DNA of 64,000 nucleotides from Quatrionicoccus australiensis (lineage in GTDB: Bacteria > Pseudomonadota > Gammaproteobacteria > Burkholderiales > Rhodocyclaceae), in contig NZ_JAHBAH010000001.1 of the NCBI RefSeq assembly GCF_020510425.1, positions 682,001-746,000 on the forward strand. The letters are read 5' to 3'. The notes under the pieces are model-generated. The model had not been told where the DNA came from. It saw only the letters and a program-made list of their open reading frames with translations, and made no database searches. The position numbers were made by a program, and so were the translations under genes. Positions 43,717 through 52,397 of the stretch are shown piece by piece. Each line of letters begins with the position of its first letter. The stretch's first letter is position 1.

Positions 43717-45711
43717 CTGGCGGGATGCATCCATGGCCTTGCCGAGCCGCACTGTGAGCCAGAACGTGCTGCCCTGGCCAACTTCACTTTCTACACAGAT
43801 CTCGCCCCCCATCAGTTGCACCAAGCGCTTGGTAATGGCGAGACCCAGGCCAGTGCCACCATACCTGCGGGTCATCGACCCGTCGGCCTGTTCAAAAGCG
43901 GAGAACAGACGTTTTTGATCTTCCGGGGCAATGCCGACACCGGTATCTGTGACCCGAAAGCGAATCGAAACAGCATCCGGAAACGCCTCAACCAATTCGA
44001 CCGAAGTCGTGACACGGCCTTCGGCGGTAAATTTGACAGCATTGCCAAGCAGATTCAGAAGCACCTGCCCCAGCCGCAACGGATCCCCCCGTACTGGCAA
44101 GTCGGCAATGCCCATGCTGCGGTCTACATCGAAAAAAAGCCCCTTTTCAGTTGCCTTCGGAGCAATCAGGCGCTGTACGTTGTCCAGCACCTCACCCAGC
44201 CGGAAATCGACCATCGCCAGCGTCAGCCGTTCCGCCTCGATTTTTGAGATATCGAGGATGTCATTGATGATCGCCAGCAGTTGATGTGATGAGCGGTCGA
44301 CCTTGCCGAGCATATCCTTGACCCGTTCGTCGGTGGTACGGCGCGCAGCCAACCCGGTCAAGCCGATGATGCCATTGAGCGGCGTGCGCAGTTCATGACT
44401 CATCGTGGCGAGGAAAGTCGACTTCGCCCGGCTGGCCGCTTCGGCCGCCTCCTTGGCGATCGAAAGATCCAGCGTTCGCACCTGGACCATCGCTTCGAGG
44501 TGGGCTCGATGATCGGCCAGTTCCGCCTCGATCTGCTTGCGCTCGGTCACATCGGTGATGAATCCATGCCAAAGCGTGCCACCATCGGCCTCCCGTTCCG
44601 GCAAGGCATCACCAAACAGCCAACGCACAGTAGCATCCTCGAAACGAACCCGATACTCGTGGCGCCAAGGCGTCAGTGTTTCAGCCGAGCGCTGGATGGA
44701 GGCAACGATAGCCGCGTAGTCATCGGGATGCAGGATGGCATGGACAGCTGATGCATCATCGAGCACGCTTTCCGGACTTACCCGGTAAATTTGCCGGATC
44801 GCCTCGCTGGCAAAGGGAAAGCAGAACGTGCCGTCAGGCCGCAAGCGGTATTGATAGACTACACCGGGAACCCGGCTGGCAATCTTCCGGAGGCGGTCGA
44901 GCAACTCGTCCTTGGCCAGCTCAAGCTGCTTGCGCAGGGTGATATCGGTCTTGACCGCAACATAATGCGTGATGTCACCCGCCGGATTCTTGACCGGCGC
45001 AATCTGTGCCTCTTCCCAATAGAACTCACCATTCTTGCGCTTGTTGAACAAGTCCCCCTTCCAGGGTTCGCCTGCGCTCAGGGCGTTCCAGACTTTCTCG
45101 TAGGTTGCCTTGTCCGTCTTGCCTGACTGCAGGATTCGGGGATTCTGACCCATAGCCTCCGCAGAACTGTAACCGGTCACTTCAGTGAAGCGCGGATTGA
45201 CATACTGGATGCAGGCTTCAAGGTCGGTGATCACCACCGAGGCAGGGCTTTGCTCGACCGCCGTGGACAGATTGCGCAAGGTTTCGAGCTGGCTGGCCAG
45301 CTGATCCCGTTGCATTGCTACTTGCTGACGCAGGGTTTCCCGATCGATCAGATTCCTGATGCGCTGACGGGCGATGCCGATGTTAAGTGGCTTAGCCAGA
45401 AAATCAGCGGCACCCAATGCCAGACCTCGCGATTCGGATTCGGTATCCGACAGCGCGGTAATGAAAATAACCGGGATCAGCTTCAGTTGTTCATCCGCCT
45501 TCAGACGCCGGCATACTTCAAAGCCATCCATCTCCGGCATCATGACATCTAGCAGGATCAGATCGGGCCGAATCGTCGCAGCCAATTCCAGTCCATGCAT
45601 CCCGGACGTGCTGATACGCAGATCGAATTCGCCGACTAGGGCCGAGCCCAGCGTCATCAGGTTGGCCGGGGTGTCGTCTATTGCCAGAATGACCGGCTTG
45701 GTTTCTCTCAT
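43711..45711 (-). CDS. Hybrid sensor histidine kinase (receiver-PAS-PAS-HisKA-HATPase), truncated at the C-terminus
   Basis: A 666-residue cytoplasmic protein. A receiver domain is at about residues 5-125 (phospho-site in LILLDVMMPEMDG), a PAS domain at about 150-270 (YVNPRFTEVTGYSS) and a PAC/PAS domain at about 280-405. HisKA follows, with the histidine in [15 protein letters not shown] (near 447), then a full HATPase_c (N box, GTGLGLAI). The original C-terminal receiver is lost (see 43289-43716), so the output may now go only through the N-terminal receiver or another protein. It follows the next kinase gene by three bases and is in its operon. Confidence 0.92.
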   Translation of the reverse strand: MRETKPVILAIDDTPANLMTLGSALVGEFDLRISTSGMHGLELAATIRPDLILLDVMMPEMDGFEVCRRLKADEQLKLIPVIFITALSDTESESRGLALGAADFLAKPLNIGIARQRIRNLIDRETLRQQVAMQRDQLASQLETLRNLSTAVEQSPASVVITDLEACIQYVNPRFTEVTGYSSAEAMGQNPRILQSGKTDKATYEKVWNALSAGEPWKGDLFNKRKNGEFYWEEAQIAPVKNPAGDITHYVAVKTDITLRKQLELAKDELLDRLRKIASRVPGVVYQYRLRPDGTFCFPFASEAIRQIYRVSPESVLDDASAVHAILHPDDYAAIVASIQRSAETLTPWRHEYRVRFEDATVRWLFGDALPEREADGGTLWHGFITDVTERKQIEAELADHRAHLEAMVQVRTLDLSIAKEAAEAASRAKSTFLATMSHELRTPLNGIIGLTGLAARRTTDERVKDMLGKVDRSSHQLLAIINDILDISKIEAERLTLAMVDFRLGEVLDNVQRLIAPKATEKGLFFDVDRSMGIADLPVRGDPLRLGQVLLNLLGNAVKFTAEGRVTTSVELVEAFPDAVSIRFRVTDTGVGIAPEDQKRLFSAFEQADGSMTRRYGGTGLGLAITKRLVQLMGGEICVESEVGQGSTFWLTVRLGKAMDASRQR

Positions 45712-45714
45712 CCC

Positions 45715-47841
45715 TTATTTTTCCCATCCGTTCGCGATGGCCATCTTGTGCAAGCCAGCCAAGGCCGAGTCAAACCTGAATGCATTGACCAGGCCGGAAA
45801 GCTCCTGAATTTCAGGTGCCACTGGATGTCCTTTCAACATGATCTGCAACTCGCGGAAACGTCCGATCGCCTCAAACTTATTCTCTCTCAGCAATCCATC
45901 GATTTCGCTGATCAGCGCATCGAGACCGGCAGCGTCGATCTGGCACGCCTCACCGGACGATGCAACAGAGATGCCGGCAATCCCTTCGTGATGCGGCAGC
46001 AAACGCTGCATCAGGACGCTGCGCAGCGACTTGAGTACGACCGGTTTTGTCAGGAAATCGTCCATGCCGGCATCCAGAGAATGCTGACGGTCATCTTCGA
46101 ACGCATCGGCGGTCAAGGCAATTATCGGCAGGCGTAACCGTCCTTCTGCAGCTTCGCGCTGACGGATCATGCGGGTCGCGTCAAACCCGTCCATGATCGG
46201 CATCTGAATATCCATCAGCACCAGGTCTGGACGCGCCCCGGCAAAGACCAAATCGACAGCCTGCTGGCCGTTCTCGGCAAAACTGACGGACAAGCCGAGC
46301 TTTTCGAGCATCTGCGCGATGACGTAACGATTGGTTTTATTGTCATCGACGACCAGAACGCTGCCATGCAGTGCGGGCACACCGTCGTCCGAGGCCTTGG
46401 CCGGACTTGCCTGACGCGGTGTTCGACGGGTGTCGGCACCGGCATCGAGAAGACGCGCCTGAACCCGGAACCAGAACCTTGAGCCACTTCCCGGTTCGCT
46501 TTCGAGGCCGACTTCGCCGCCCATCGCCGTCGCAAGGCTGCGGATGATCGATAGGCCCAGACCGGTGCCACCAAACTGTCGCGTCGTCGAGCTATCAACC
46601 TGGGAAAAGGGCTGAAACAGCCTTTGGCGTCGATCTTCGGGAATCCCGATACCGGTATCGGCAACCGCAAATTCCAGCACCGCTGCAGCAGCATCGCACT
46701 GCACGACACGTCCCTCAATGCGCACCCAGCCGGTTTCGGTAAACTTGATCGCGTTGCTGAGCAGATTGCCCAGCATCTGCCGTATCCGAAACGGGTCGGC
46801 CTGGTATCGACTGCCGCCCTGCCCGTGCCATTCTTGCGCAATGCTCAGCCCTTTTTGCTCTGCTGCTTCGGAGAACAGGGCCACCACTTCGTGAAGCAAT
46901 TGTTGCGGATCGAAGGTAATGCTTTCCAGTTTCAACTTACCCGCCTCAACCTTGGAAAGATCGAGAATGTCGTTAAGCAAAGCGAGCAGCGTCTGCCCGG
47001 AATTGAGGATGATGCGCGCGAAATCTTCCCGCTCGTGTGCTTTCAGGCCTGGCGACAGGAGCAACTGGGCCATGCCCAGAATTCCGTTCATCGGTGTGCG
47101 GATTTCGTGCGACATGGTGGCAAGAAACAGGGATTTCGCCTGGTTGGCAGACTCGGCTGCCTCGCGCGCCGCAATCAGCAAGTGCTCCTTGGCCAGGATT
47201 TCCTGACGCATCTGGTTGAGCGCGTCGGCCAGTTGCCCCAGTTCATCCCGGCTTTGGCCAGGAACGGCAAAGGCCAGATTCCCTTTGCCGAATTCCCGCG
47301 CTGCATTAACCAGCAGACGGGTACGACGTCCGACAAACAGATCGAGAGACAGAGCAATCAGCAGCGCCGACAGGAGAAAGCCGGCAGTGAGCAATGCAAG
47401 AATGATCAGGGTCTGACGGCGAATCGAGGCATGCAAGCCATCCGTGTCGAGTACCAGCTGGAGCACACCAATGCTTGCATTGCGCAATACGACGGCATGC
47501 TCTATGCGCTCATGGGCGTGCTCGGCCTCTTTCGACGCTCCCTGCTCGAGCGGATAAAGCAGTTGCCCGCCCTTGTCGCGGAGTGTCAGTGACAGCCACT
47601 CCGGCTGCCGCGCCATCGTTGCATCCAACGTCTCGTAGACAGCAGCAAGCTGGTTTTGCAACAGGAAGGGGGTGATAGCGTCACCGAGCGTCACCAGATG
47701 GTCGAAATTGGCATTGCGTTCGCGCTGAATCTCGCTGGCGAGATAACGCGGTTGCCAAAAACCAAGCACCGCGAGATCGCCGACCAGGCTCGAAAAAACC
47801 AGGATCAGGATAACCTTGAAACGTAGAGATAGATTGGACAT
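45715..47841 (-). CDS. Membrane-bound hybrid sensor histidine kinase
   Basis: A 708-residue kinase. A span at about 8-28, a periplasmic sensor of about 110 residues and a second span (about 146-168) are followed by HAMP. HisKA has its histidine in [15 protein letters not shown], then comes HATPase ([12 protein letters not shown]) and a receiver with [14 protein letters not shown] and KPVVL. The C-terminal 80 residues are helical and may be a reduced HPt-like module, though no clear phosphohistidine motif is seen. Just upstream in the same operon is a PhnD-like binding protein, which may present the signal to its periplasmic domain. Confidence 0.93.
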   Translation of the reverse strand: MSNLSLRFKVILILVFSSLVGDLAVLGFWQPRYLASEIQRERNANFDHLVTLGDAITPFLLQNQLAAVYETLDATMARQPEWLSLTLRDKGGQLLYPLEQGASKEAEHAHERIEHAVVLRNASIGVLQLVLDTDGLHASIRRQTLIILALLTAGFLLSALLIALSLDLFVGRRTRLLVNAAREFGKGNLAFAVPGQSRDELGQLADALNQMRQEILAKEHLLIAAREAAESANQAKSLFLATMSHEIRTPMNGILGMAQLLLSPGLKAHEREDFARIILNSGQTLLALLNDILDLSKVEAGKLKLESITFDPQQLLHEVVALFSEAAEQKGLSIAQEWHGQGGSRYQADPFRIRQMLGNLLSNAIKFTETGWVRIEGRVVQCDAAAAVLEFAVADTGIGIPEDRRQRLFQPFSQVDSSTTRQFGGTGLGLSIIRSLATAMGGEVGLESEPGSGSRFWFRVQARLLDAGADTRRTPRQASPAKASDDGVPALHGSVLVVDDNKTNRYVIAQMLEKLGLSVSFAENGQQAVDLVFAGARPDLVLMDIQMPIMDGFDATRMIRQREAAEGRLRLPIIALTADAFEDDRQHSLDAGMDDFLTKPVVLKSLRSVLMQRLLPHHEGIAGISVASSGEACQIDAAGLDALISEIDGLLRENKFEAIGRFRELQIMLKGHPVAPEIQELSGLVNAFRFDSALAGLHKMAIANGWEK

Positions 47842-47866
47842 CGATCAGTACCAGTGCACCGTACGC

Positions 47867-48718
47867 TCAGTCACCACCCTTGACGTAATATTTTTCCAGC
47901 CCCATCTGGCGGATGGCCTTGTAGTCATCAAATGACGCCGCAACCGCCTGCCGCATCGGCACCTGTGCCAGCATAGCCGCCCCTTCGGGCGTTGCCGCCA
48001 TGTCGAGAAACGCCTTGCGTACCGCTTCGATGTCTGCTGTCGGCACGCTGGGATGTGCCATGACCGGATGCGGTTCGGCGCGCCGTGTCTCGAAAATAAT
48101 CTGAAGCTTGTCCTGCACTGCCTGAGGTTGCTGCTTCAAGGTAGCCATGATCCCGCCGGCCGCGTCGGCCTTGCCCAGTGCCACATTGAGATAGGCCGAC
48201 GTATGGGTCTGTGCCCATAACGGCTGGAATTTGACCTTCTGGCGATCCAACTCGGCGCGGGTCATCAGCGAAGCACCGAAGGCATTCGGGGCGGGAAAGG
48301 CAACGGTCTTGCCATTGAGGTCGCGCACCTCATGTACCGTTCCCTCCTTGCTGGCAACCAGAATCCCGAAGAGTAGCTCTGCCCCATCACGCACAATCGG
48401 CTCGTATTTTTGCGTACTGTGGGCCACGACCGCATGGAAAGGATTCATGTAAGCGAAATCATATCGACCGGCCTGAAACTCCGCCTCGAATTCGGGGATG
48501 CGGGGCGAACCCACCATCAGGAACCTGAACCCCGTCCGTTTCTCCAGCTCGGTCAGGATTGGCGACCATACCGCCGAGAGCTTCCGGGGTTCGAACTGGG
48601 GAACCACGCCGAATTTGTAGACGGTTTCGGCCAACGAAACCGCAGGAATAGCAAAAGCCAACGCAACACAAGCCAGAAAATGGCGGAACCGACAGGTTTT
48701 CATAGTGCTCTCGCTCAA
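47867..48718 (-). CDS. PhnD-like periplasmic binding protein
   Basis: A 283-residue exported protein (signal peptide about 1-30, ending near VSLAE). The fold of phosphate/phosphonate binding proteins is visible in YKFGVVPQFEPRKLSAVW, YDFAYMNPFHAVV and LNGKTVAFPAPNAFGASL. No transporter permease or ATPase is next to it; instead two sensor kinases follow within 25 bases. This suggests a periplasmic co-sensor role rather than transport. The ligand is unknown. A second ATG (MKTCRF, five codons in) is also possible. Confidence 0.87.
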   Translation of the reverse strand: MSESTMKTCRFRHFLACVALAFAIPAVSLAETVYKFGVVPQFEPRKLSAVWSPILTELEKRTGFRFLMVGSPRIPEFEAEFQAGRYDFAYMNPFHAVVAHSTQKYEPIVRDGAELLFGILVASKEGTVHEVRDLNGKTVAFPAPNAFGASLMTRAELDRQKVKFQPLWAQTHTSAYLNVALGKADAAGGIMATLKQQPQAVQDKLQIIFETRRAEPHPVMAHPSVPTADIEAVRKAFLDMAATPEGAAMLAQVPMRQAVAASFDDYKAIRQMGLEKYYVKGGD

Positions 48719-48877
48719 AGCGGCCCATGACTGGACACGATATTCCCGAATTATATCGAGCTCTGTGAATTGCCCGTACTGCTGGTCTCGGAGTGCAGCG
48801 GCCGTTTCAATGACCAGTACCGGGATGGGGTGAATTTCCGCTTGTGGCCGGGACCCGCCAACACCCCCGCTGGAAAT

Positions 48878-49375
48878 CTATTCTCCCAGCGCCATCACCA
48901 TCTCATGCCAGGCCATCCCGCCGTGTTCCGAGGGTGACGGCCTGACATAGCGGTAGCCGAATTTCCGGTAGAGCGCGATGTGCCGGTCCTTGCACATCAG
49001 GTGGATGGTCTGCTTGCCGCTTCGCCAGGCCTGTTCGACGAAGTGGCGCATCAAACGCGTTGAATGGCCCTGCCCCTGGTGCTCCGGCGCGACGACGACG
49101 GACATGATGACCACGTTGGGGGCGTCCGGATGATGGCCGACGAGTTCCTTGAAGGCTTCGTCGGACATCACCACCTCGTAGGCGCAGCCGCTGTTGATGA
49201 AGCCGATCACCTGCCCGGCCTTTTCGAGCACGACGAAGCCCTGCGGGTAGTCGCGGATGCGGGTCGCGATCTTTTCCCGGGTAGCCGCTTCGTCGCCTTC
49301 GTAGGCGGCGATCTCGATGGCGTAGCAGTGCTCGAGATCGCCCTCTTCAACCTGGCGCAGGCGCAGATCGGGCAT
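48878..49375 (-). CDS. GNAT-family N-acetyltransferase
   Basis: About 165 residues from MPDLRLRQVEEGD; a GTG four codons earlier, right after the hydrolase stop codon, is an alternative. The acetyl-CoA loop is visible in VVVAPEHQGQGHSTRLMR and the C-terminal strand has YRKFGYRYVRPSPSEHGGMAWHEM. The general look is of arylalkylamine or related acetyltransferases. It is in an operon with an alpha/beta hydrolase and MetY. Substrate unknown. Confidence 0.88.
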   Translation of the reverse strand: MPDLRLRQVEEGDLEHCYAIEIAAYEGDEAATREKIATRIRDYPQGFVVLEKAGQVIGFINSGCAYEVVMSDEAFKELVGHHPDAPNVVIMSVVVAPEHQGQGHSTRLMRHFVEQAWRSGKQTIHLMCKDRHIALYRKFGYRYVRPSPSEHGGMAWHEMVMALGE

Positions 49376-49387
49376 CTCCGGCAACAC

Positions 49388-50197
49388 TCAGGCTTTGCCG
49401 ATGAAGCCGATCAGCGCGTCGAGCACGGCATCCGGGCGTTCCGCCATCAGCGCGTGGCCGCTGCCGTCGACCGTGCTCAGGCGGGCGCCGGGGATGTTGG
49501 CGAGGAGCGCCTTGGCGGCTTTCGGCGAGGTCATCTTGTCCTGGCTGCCGGAGACGATCAGCACCGGTGCCGCGATTGCTGAAAGGCTTTCCGCGCTGCG
49601 CGTGTAGGCGTTGCAGGCAGCCAGGTCGGTATGGAAGACGCCGGGCTTCTGGCGCGCCATCAGGCGTTCGTTGACGCCAAGCAGCCAGAGGCCGGGCACG
49701 GTGTTGCCGCCGATCTGGGCGCTGGCCGAATACGACCAGTCGTTGATCATCGCCGCCGCCTTCGGTTCATTGTCGCGCGCGGCATCGAGCAGCACCGGCG
49801 CGACCGGCATCGGCAGCGAGGTGCCGATCAAGGCCGCCTGCCGGGTGCGGGCGACATGGCGCACGGCGAATTCGAGCGTGACCAGCGAGCCCATGCTGTG
49901 GCCGACGAGGTTTGCCTGGGCAACACCGAGCACGTCGAGCAAGGCGGCGATCCAGTCGGCGATGGCTTCGACGGAGGCGAGCGGTTCGCCGGCACTCTGG
50001 CCGTGGCCGGGCAGATCGGGCGCGAGCACCGAAAACCCGTGATGTGCAAACCAGCGGCTCTGCAGCGTCCAGCAGGAATGGTCCTGCTGCGCGCCGTGGA
50101 TGAAAACGACGACTGGCTGGCGGTCGACCGCTTCAGGAAGCAGTTTTTTGCCGCCCGTGTAAATGTAGGTGGATAGGCCGTTGACTGTGATGTTCAT
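49388..50197 (-). CDS. Alpha/beta hydrolase
   Basis: A 269-residue hydrolase started at MNITVNGLSTYIYTGG; the apparent longer reading upstream overlaps metY and is not coding. The oxyanion segment is FIHGAQQDHSCW, the nucleophile is GHSMGSL and the histidine is in DGSGHALMAERP. It lies two bases downstream of metY. Homoserine acetyltransferase-like function is possible in principle but the protein is shorter than MetX and looks like a generic hydrolase. Confidence 0.88.
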   Translation of the reverse strand: MNITVNGLSTYIYTGGKKLLPEAVDRQPVVVFIHGAQQDHSCWTLQSRWFAHHGFSVLAPDLPGHGQSAGEPLASVEAIADWIAALLDVLGVAQANLVGHSMGSLVTLEFAVRHVARTRQAALIGTSLPMPVAPVLLDAARDNEPKAAAMINDWSYSASAQIGGNTVPGLWLLGVNERLMARQKPGVFHTDLAACNAYTRSAESLSAIAAPVLIVSGSQDKMTSPKAAKALLANIPGARLSTVDGSGHALMAERPDAVLDALIGFIGKA

Positions 50198-50199
50198 GC

Positions 50200-51489
50200 T
50201 CAGGCCCTCGCTGCGGCAGCAAGGCCGCGGTTGATGTCTTCGATCAAATCGCTCGGATCTTCGAGGCCGATCGACAGGCGGATGGTGCCGGGATGGATGC
50301 CGGCGGCGACCAGCGCCTCGTCCGACATGCGGAAGTGCGTGGTCGAGGCCGGGTGGATGACCAGCGACTTGGCATCGCCGACATTGGCGAGGTGCGAAAA
50401 GACCTTGAGCGCCTCGATGAACTTGCGCCCGGCGGCGCGGCCGCCGCTGAGGTTGAAGGTGAATACCGAGCTGGCGCCCTTGGGCAGCAGCTTTTGCGCC
50501 AGCGCGTGGTCCGGGTGCTCCGGCAAATCGGGGTGATTGACGGCGTCGACCGTTGAGCCGACCTGCTTCGCCAGATGCGCAATCACCGCGCGGGTATTGT
50601 CGATGTGGCGGGCCATGCGCAACGGCAGGGTTTCCAGCCCCTGCAGGATCTGGAAGGCGTTGAACGGGCTGAGGCAGGCGCCGAAGTCGCGCACGCCCTC
50701 GCGCCGGGCGCGCAACAGGAAGGCGGCGACCGTCGATTCCTCGGTAAACACCATGTCGTGGAAGCCTTCGTACGGCTCGGCCAGGGTCGGGAATTTGCCA
50801 CTCTTTGCCCAATCGAAGGCGCCGGAATCGACAACCACGCCGCCAATCACCGTACCGTGGCCGGAGAGGAACTTGGTCGCGGAATGGAAGACGAGGTCGG
50901 CGCCGTGAGCGAAAGGCTTCAACAGATAAGGCGTCGTGAAGGTCGAATCGACCAGCAGCGGCAGGCCGTGTTCATGCGCCAGCGCCGAGACGCGCGGGAT
51001 GTCGAGGACGTCGAGACCGGGATTACCCAGCGTCTCGCCGAAGAAGAGCCGGGTTTCCGGGCGGATCGCGTTCTTCCAGGCATCGATGTCGCGCGGATCG
51101 ACGAAGGTGGTGTTGATGCCGAAGCGCGGCAGCGTGTATTCGAGCAGATTGTGCGAGCCACCATAGAGCGAGCGGCTGGCGACGATATGGCCGCCGGCGC
51201 CCATCAGCGTGGTGATCGCGAGGTGCATGGCAGCCTGGCCGGAAGCCACGGCGATGCCGCCGACGCCGCCTTCGAGGGCAGCCATGCGCTCTTCGAGGAC
51301 GGCATTGGTCGGGTTGGAAATGCGCGAATAGACATGGCCGCCGCGCTCCATGTTGAACAGCGATGCGGCCTGATCGGCATCCTTGAAGACGAAGGATGAA
51401 CTCAGGTAGATCGGCTGGGCGCGCGCGCCGTACTGGCTGTCGGGCACCTGGCCGGCATGCAGGGAAAGGGTGTCGAAACGATAGCTCAT
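50200..51489 (-). CDS. metY: O-acetylhomoserine sulfhydrylase (MetY type)
   Basis: A 429-residue PLP enzyme of the Cys/Met metabolism family. The PLP lysine is in HSATKFLSGHGT and the family pattern ASGQAAMHLAITTLMGAGGHIV is intact. Length and sequence fit MetY, which makes homocysteine from O-acetylhomoserine and sulfide. A cystathionine gamma-synthase-like or sulfhydrylase MetZ is a close alternative. It heads an operon with an alpha/beta hydrolase and a GNAT enzyme. It can capture sulfide released elsewhere in the cell. Confidence 0.92.
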   Translation of the reverse strand: MSYRFDTLSLHAGQVPDSQYGARAQPIYLSSSFVFKDADQAASLFNMERGGHVYSRISNPTNAVLEERMAALEGGVGGIAVASGQAAMHLAITTLMGAGGHIVASRSLYGGSHNLLEYTLPRFGINTTFVDPRDIDAWKNAIRPETRLFFGETLGNPGLDVLDIPRVSALAHEHGLPLLVDSTFTTPYLLKPFAHGADLVFHSATKFLSGHGTVIGGVVVDSGAFDWAKSGKFPTLAEPYEGFHDMVFTEESTVAAFLLRARREGVRDFGACLSPFNAFQILQGLETLPLRMARHIDNTRAVIAHLAKQVGSTVDAVNHPDLPEHPDHALAQKLLPKGASSVFTFNLSGGRAAGRKFIEALKVFSHLANVGDAKSLVIHPASTTHFRMSDEALVAAGIHPGTIRLSIGLEDPSDLIEDINRGLAAAARA

Positions 51490-51682
51490 GGCGGGATCAT
51501 GGATGGTTTGCAGGCTGCCGATGCTACGCGCCAGCTGCCATGTTTCAAATCAGCATTTCTTTGTTGCTTATGCATTTATTGGCGAAGCCGCAGCGGTGAA
51601 CACGCCAAAAACTGCAATTTTGCGTGGCAAGGCAGGCCAAGCGTGCCAGAATTGCGCCCCTTTTTCTCCCGCGCCTTACGTA

Positions 51683-52315
51683 ATGCACATTGATTTGCTC
51701 CTTTCCCTGATCGAAGTTGCGGCGACCATCGCCTTCGCTCTTTCCGGGCTGATCGAAGCCACCCGCAAGCGGATGGACATCATCGGCGTGCTCTCGGTCA
51801 CCTTCGTCAGCGCCTTTGGCGGCGGTACGCTGCGCGATGTGCTGCTCGACCGCCGGCCGCTGTTCTGGGTGCAGCACCAGGAATATGTCTGGCTGGTCCT
51901 TGCCATGACCCTGGTCGCGCCGCTGCTGCTGCGCGCCGCACGTCACGAGATCGGCGACAAGCTGATGGAATTTGCCGATGCCCTCGGCCTCGGGCTGTTC
52001 ACCATTTCCGGTGCCTCGATCGCCCTTAGCGCCGGCATGCCGCCGGTGATCGCCATCCTGATGGGCTCGCTGACCGCGGTTTTCGGCGGCGTGTCGCGCG
52101 ACGTACTGTGCAACGAGATTCCCAAGGTCTTTCACGACCATCGGCCCTACACGATGTGCACCTTCATCGGCTGCGGCATCTTCCTCGGCCTGCGCGAGCT
52201 GCAACTGGCACCGCAGTTGTCGACCATCCTCGGCATCGTCAGCATCACCGGCCTGCGCCTGCTCGCCCTGGCGCAGCACTGGCACATTCCGCCCTGGCCG
52301 CCGGAAAAGCGCTGA
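51683..52315 (+). CDS. TRIC-family (YicG/UPF0126) cation channel-like membrane protein
   Basis: A 210-residue protein started at MHIDLLLSLIEVAAT, with seven predicted spans. The repeated TRIC-like motif is visible as FGGGTLRDVLLDRRPLFW and, in the second half, FGGVSRDVLCNEIPKVF, which are the hallmark of the UPF0126/TRIC group. Structural homologues are monovalent cation channels; some relatives are linked to glycine uptake. A single-gene unit ending in a terminator. Confidence 0.92.
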   Translation: MHIDLLLSLIEVAATIAFALSGLIEATRKRMDIIGVLSVTFVSAFGGGTLRDVLLDRRPLFWVQHQEYVWLVLAMTLVAPLLLRAARHEIGDKLMEFADALGLGLFTISGASIALSAGMPPVIAILMGSLTAVFGGVSRDVLCNEIPKVFHDHRPYTMCTFIGCGIFLGLRELQLAPQLSTILGIVSITGLRLLALAQHWHIPPWPPEKR

Positions 52316-52348
52316 ACCGCCGGGCGGCAATTACACAGGCTGGAAATG

Positions 52349-52377
52349 AAAAAAGCCGGCGTTGCCGCCGGCTTTTT
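52349..52377. terminator. Bidirectional terminator between TRIC gene and encapsulin operon
   Basis: Stem AAAAAGCCGGCG / CGCCGGCTTTTT with a short loop and A/T runs on both sides, between convergent genes ending at 52315 and 52398. Confidence 0.92.
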
Positions 52378-52397
52378 GGAGCCTGAACCAACCCGGC

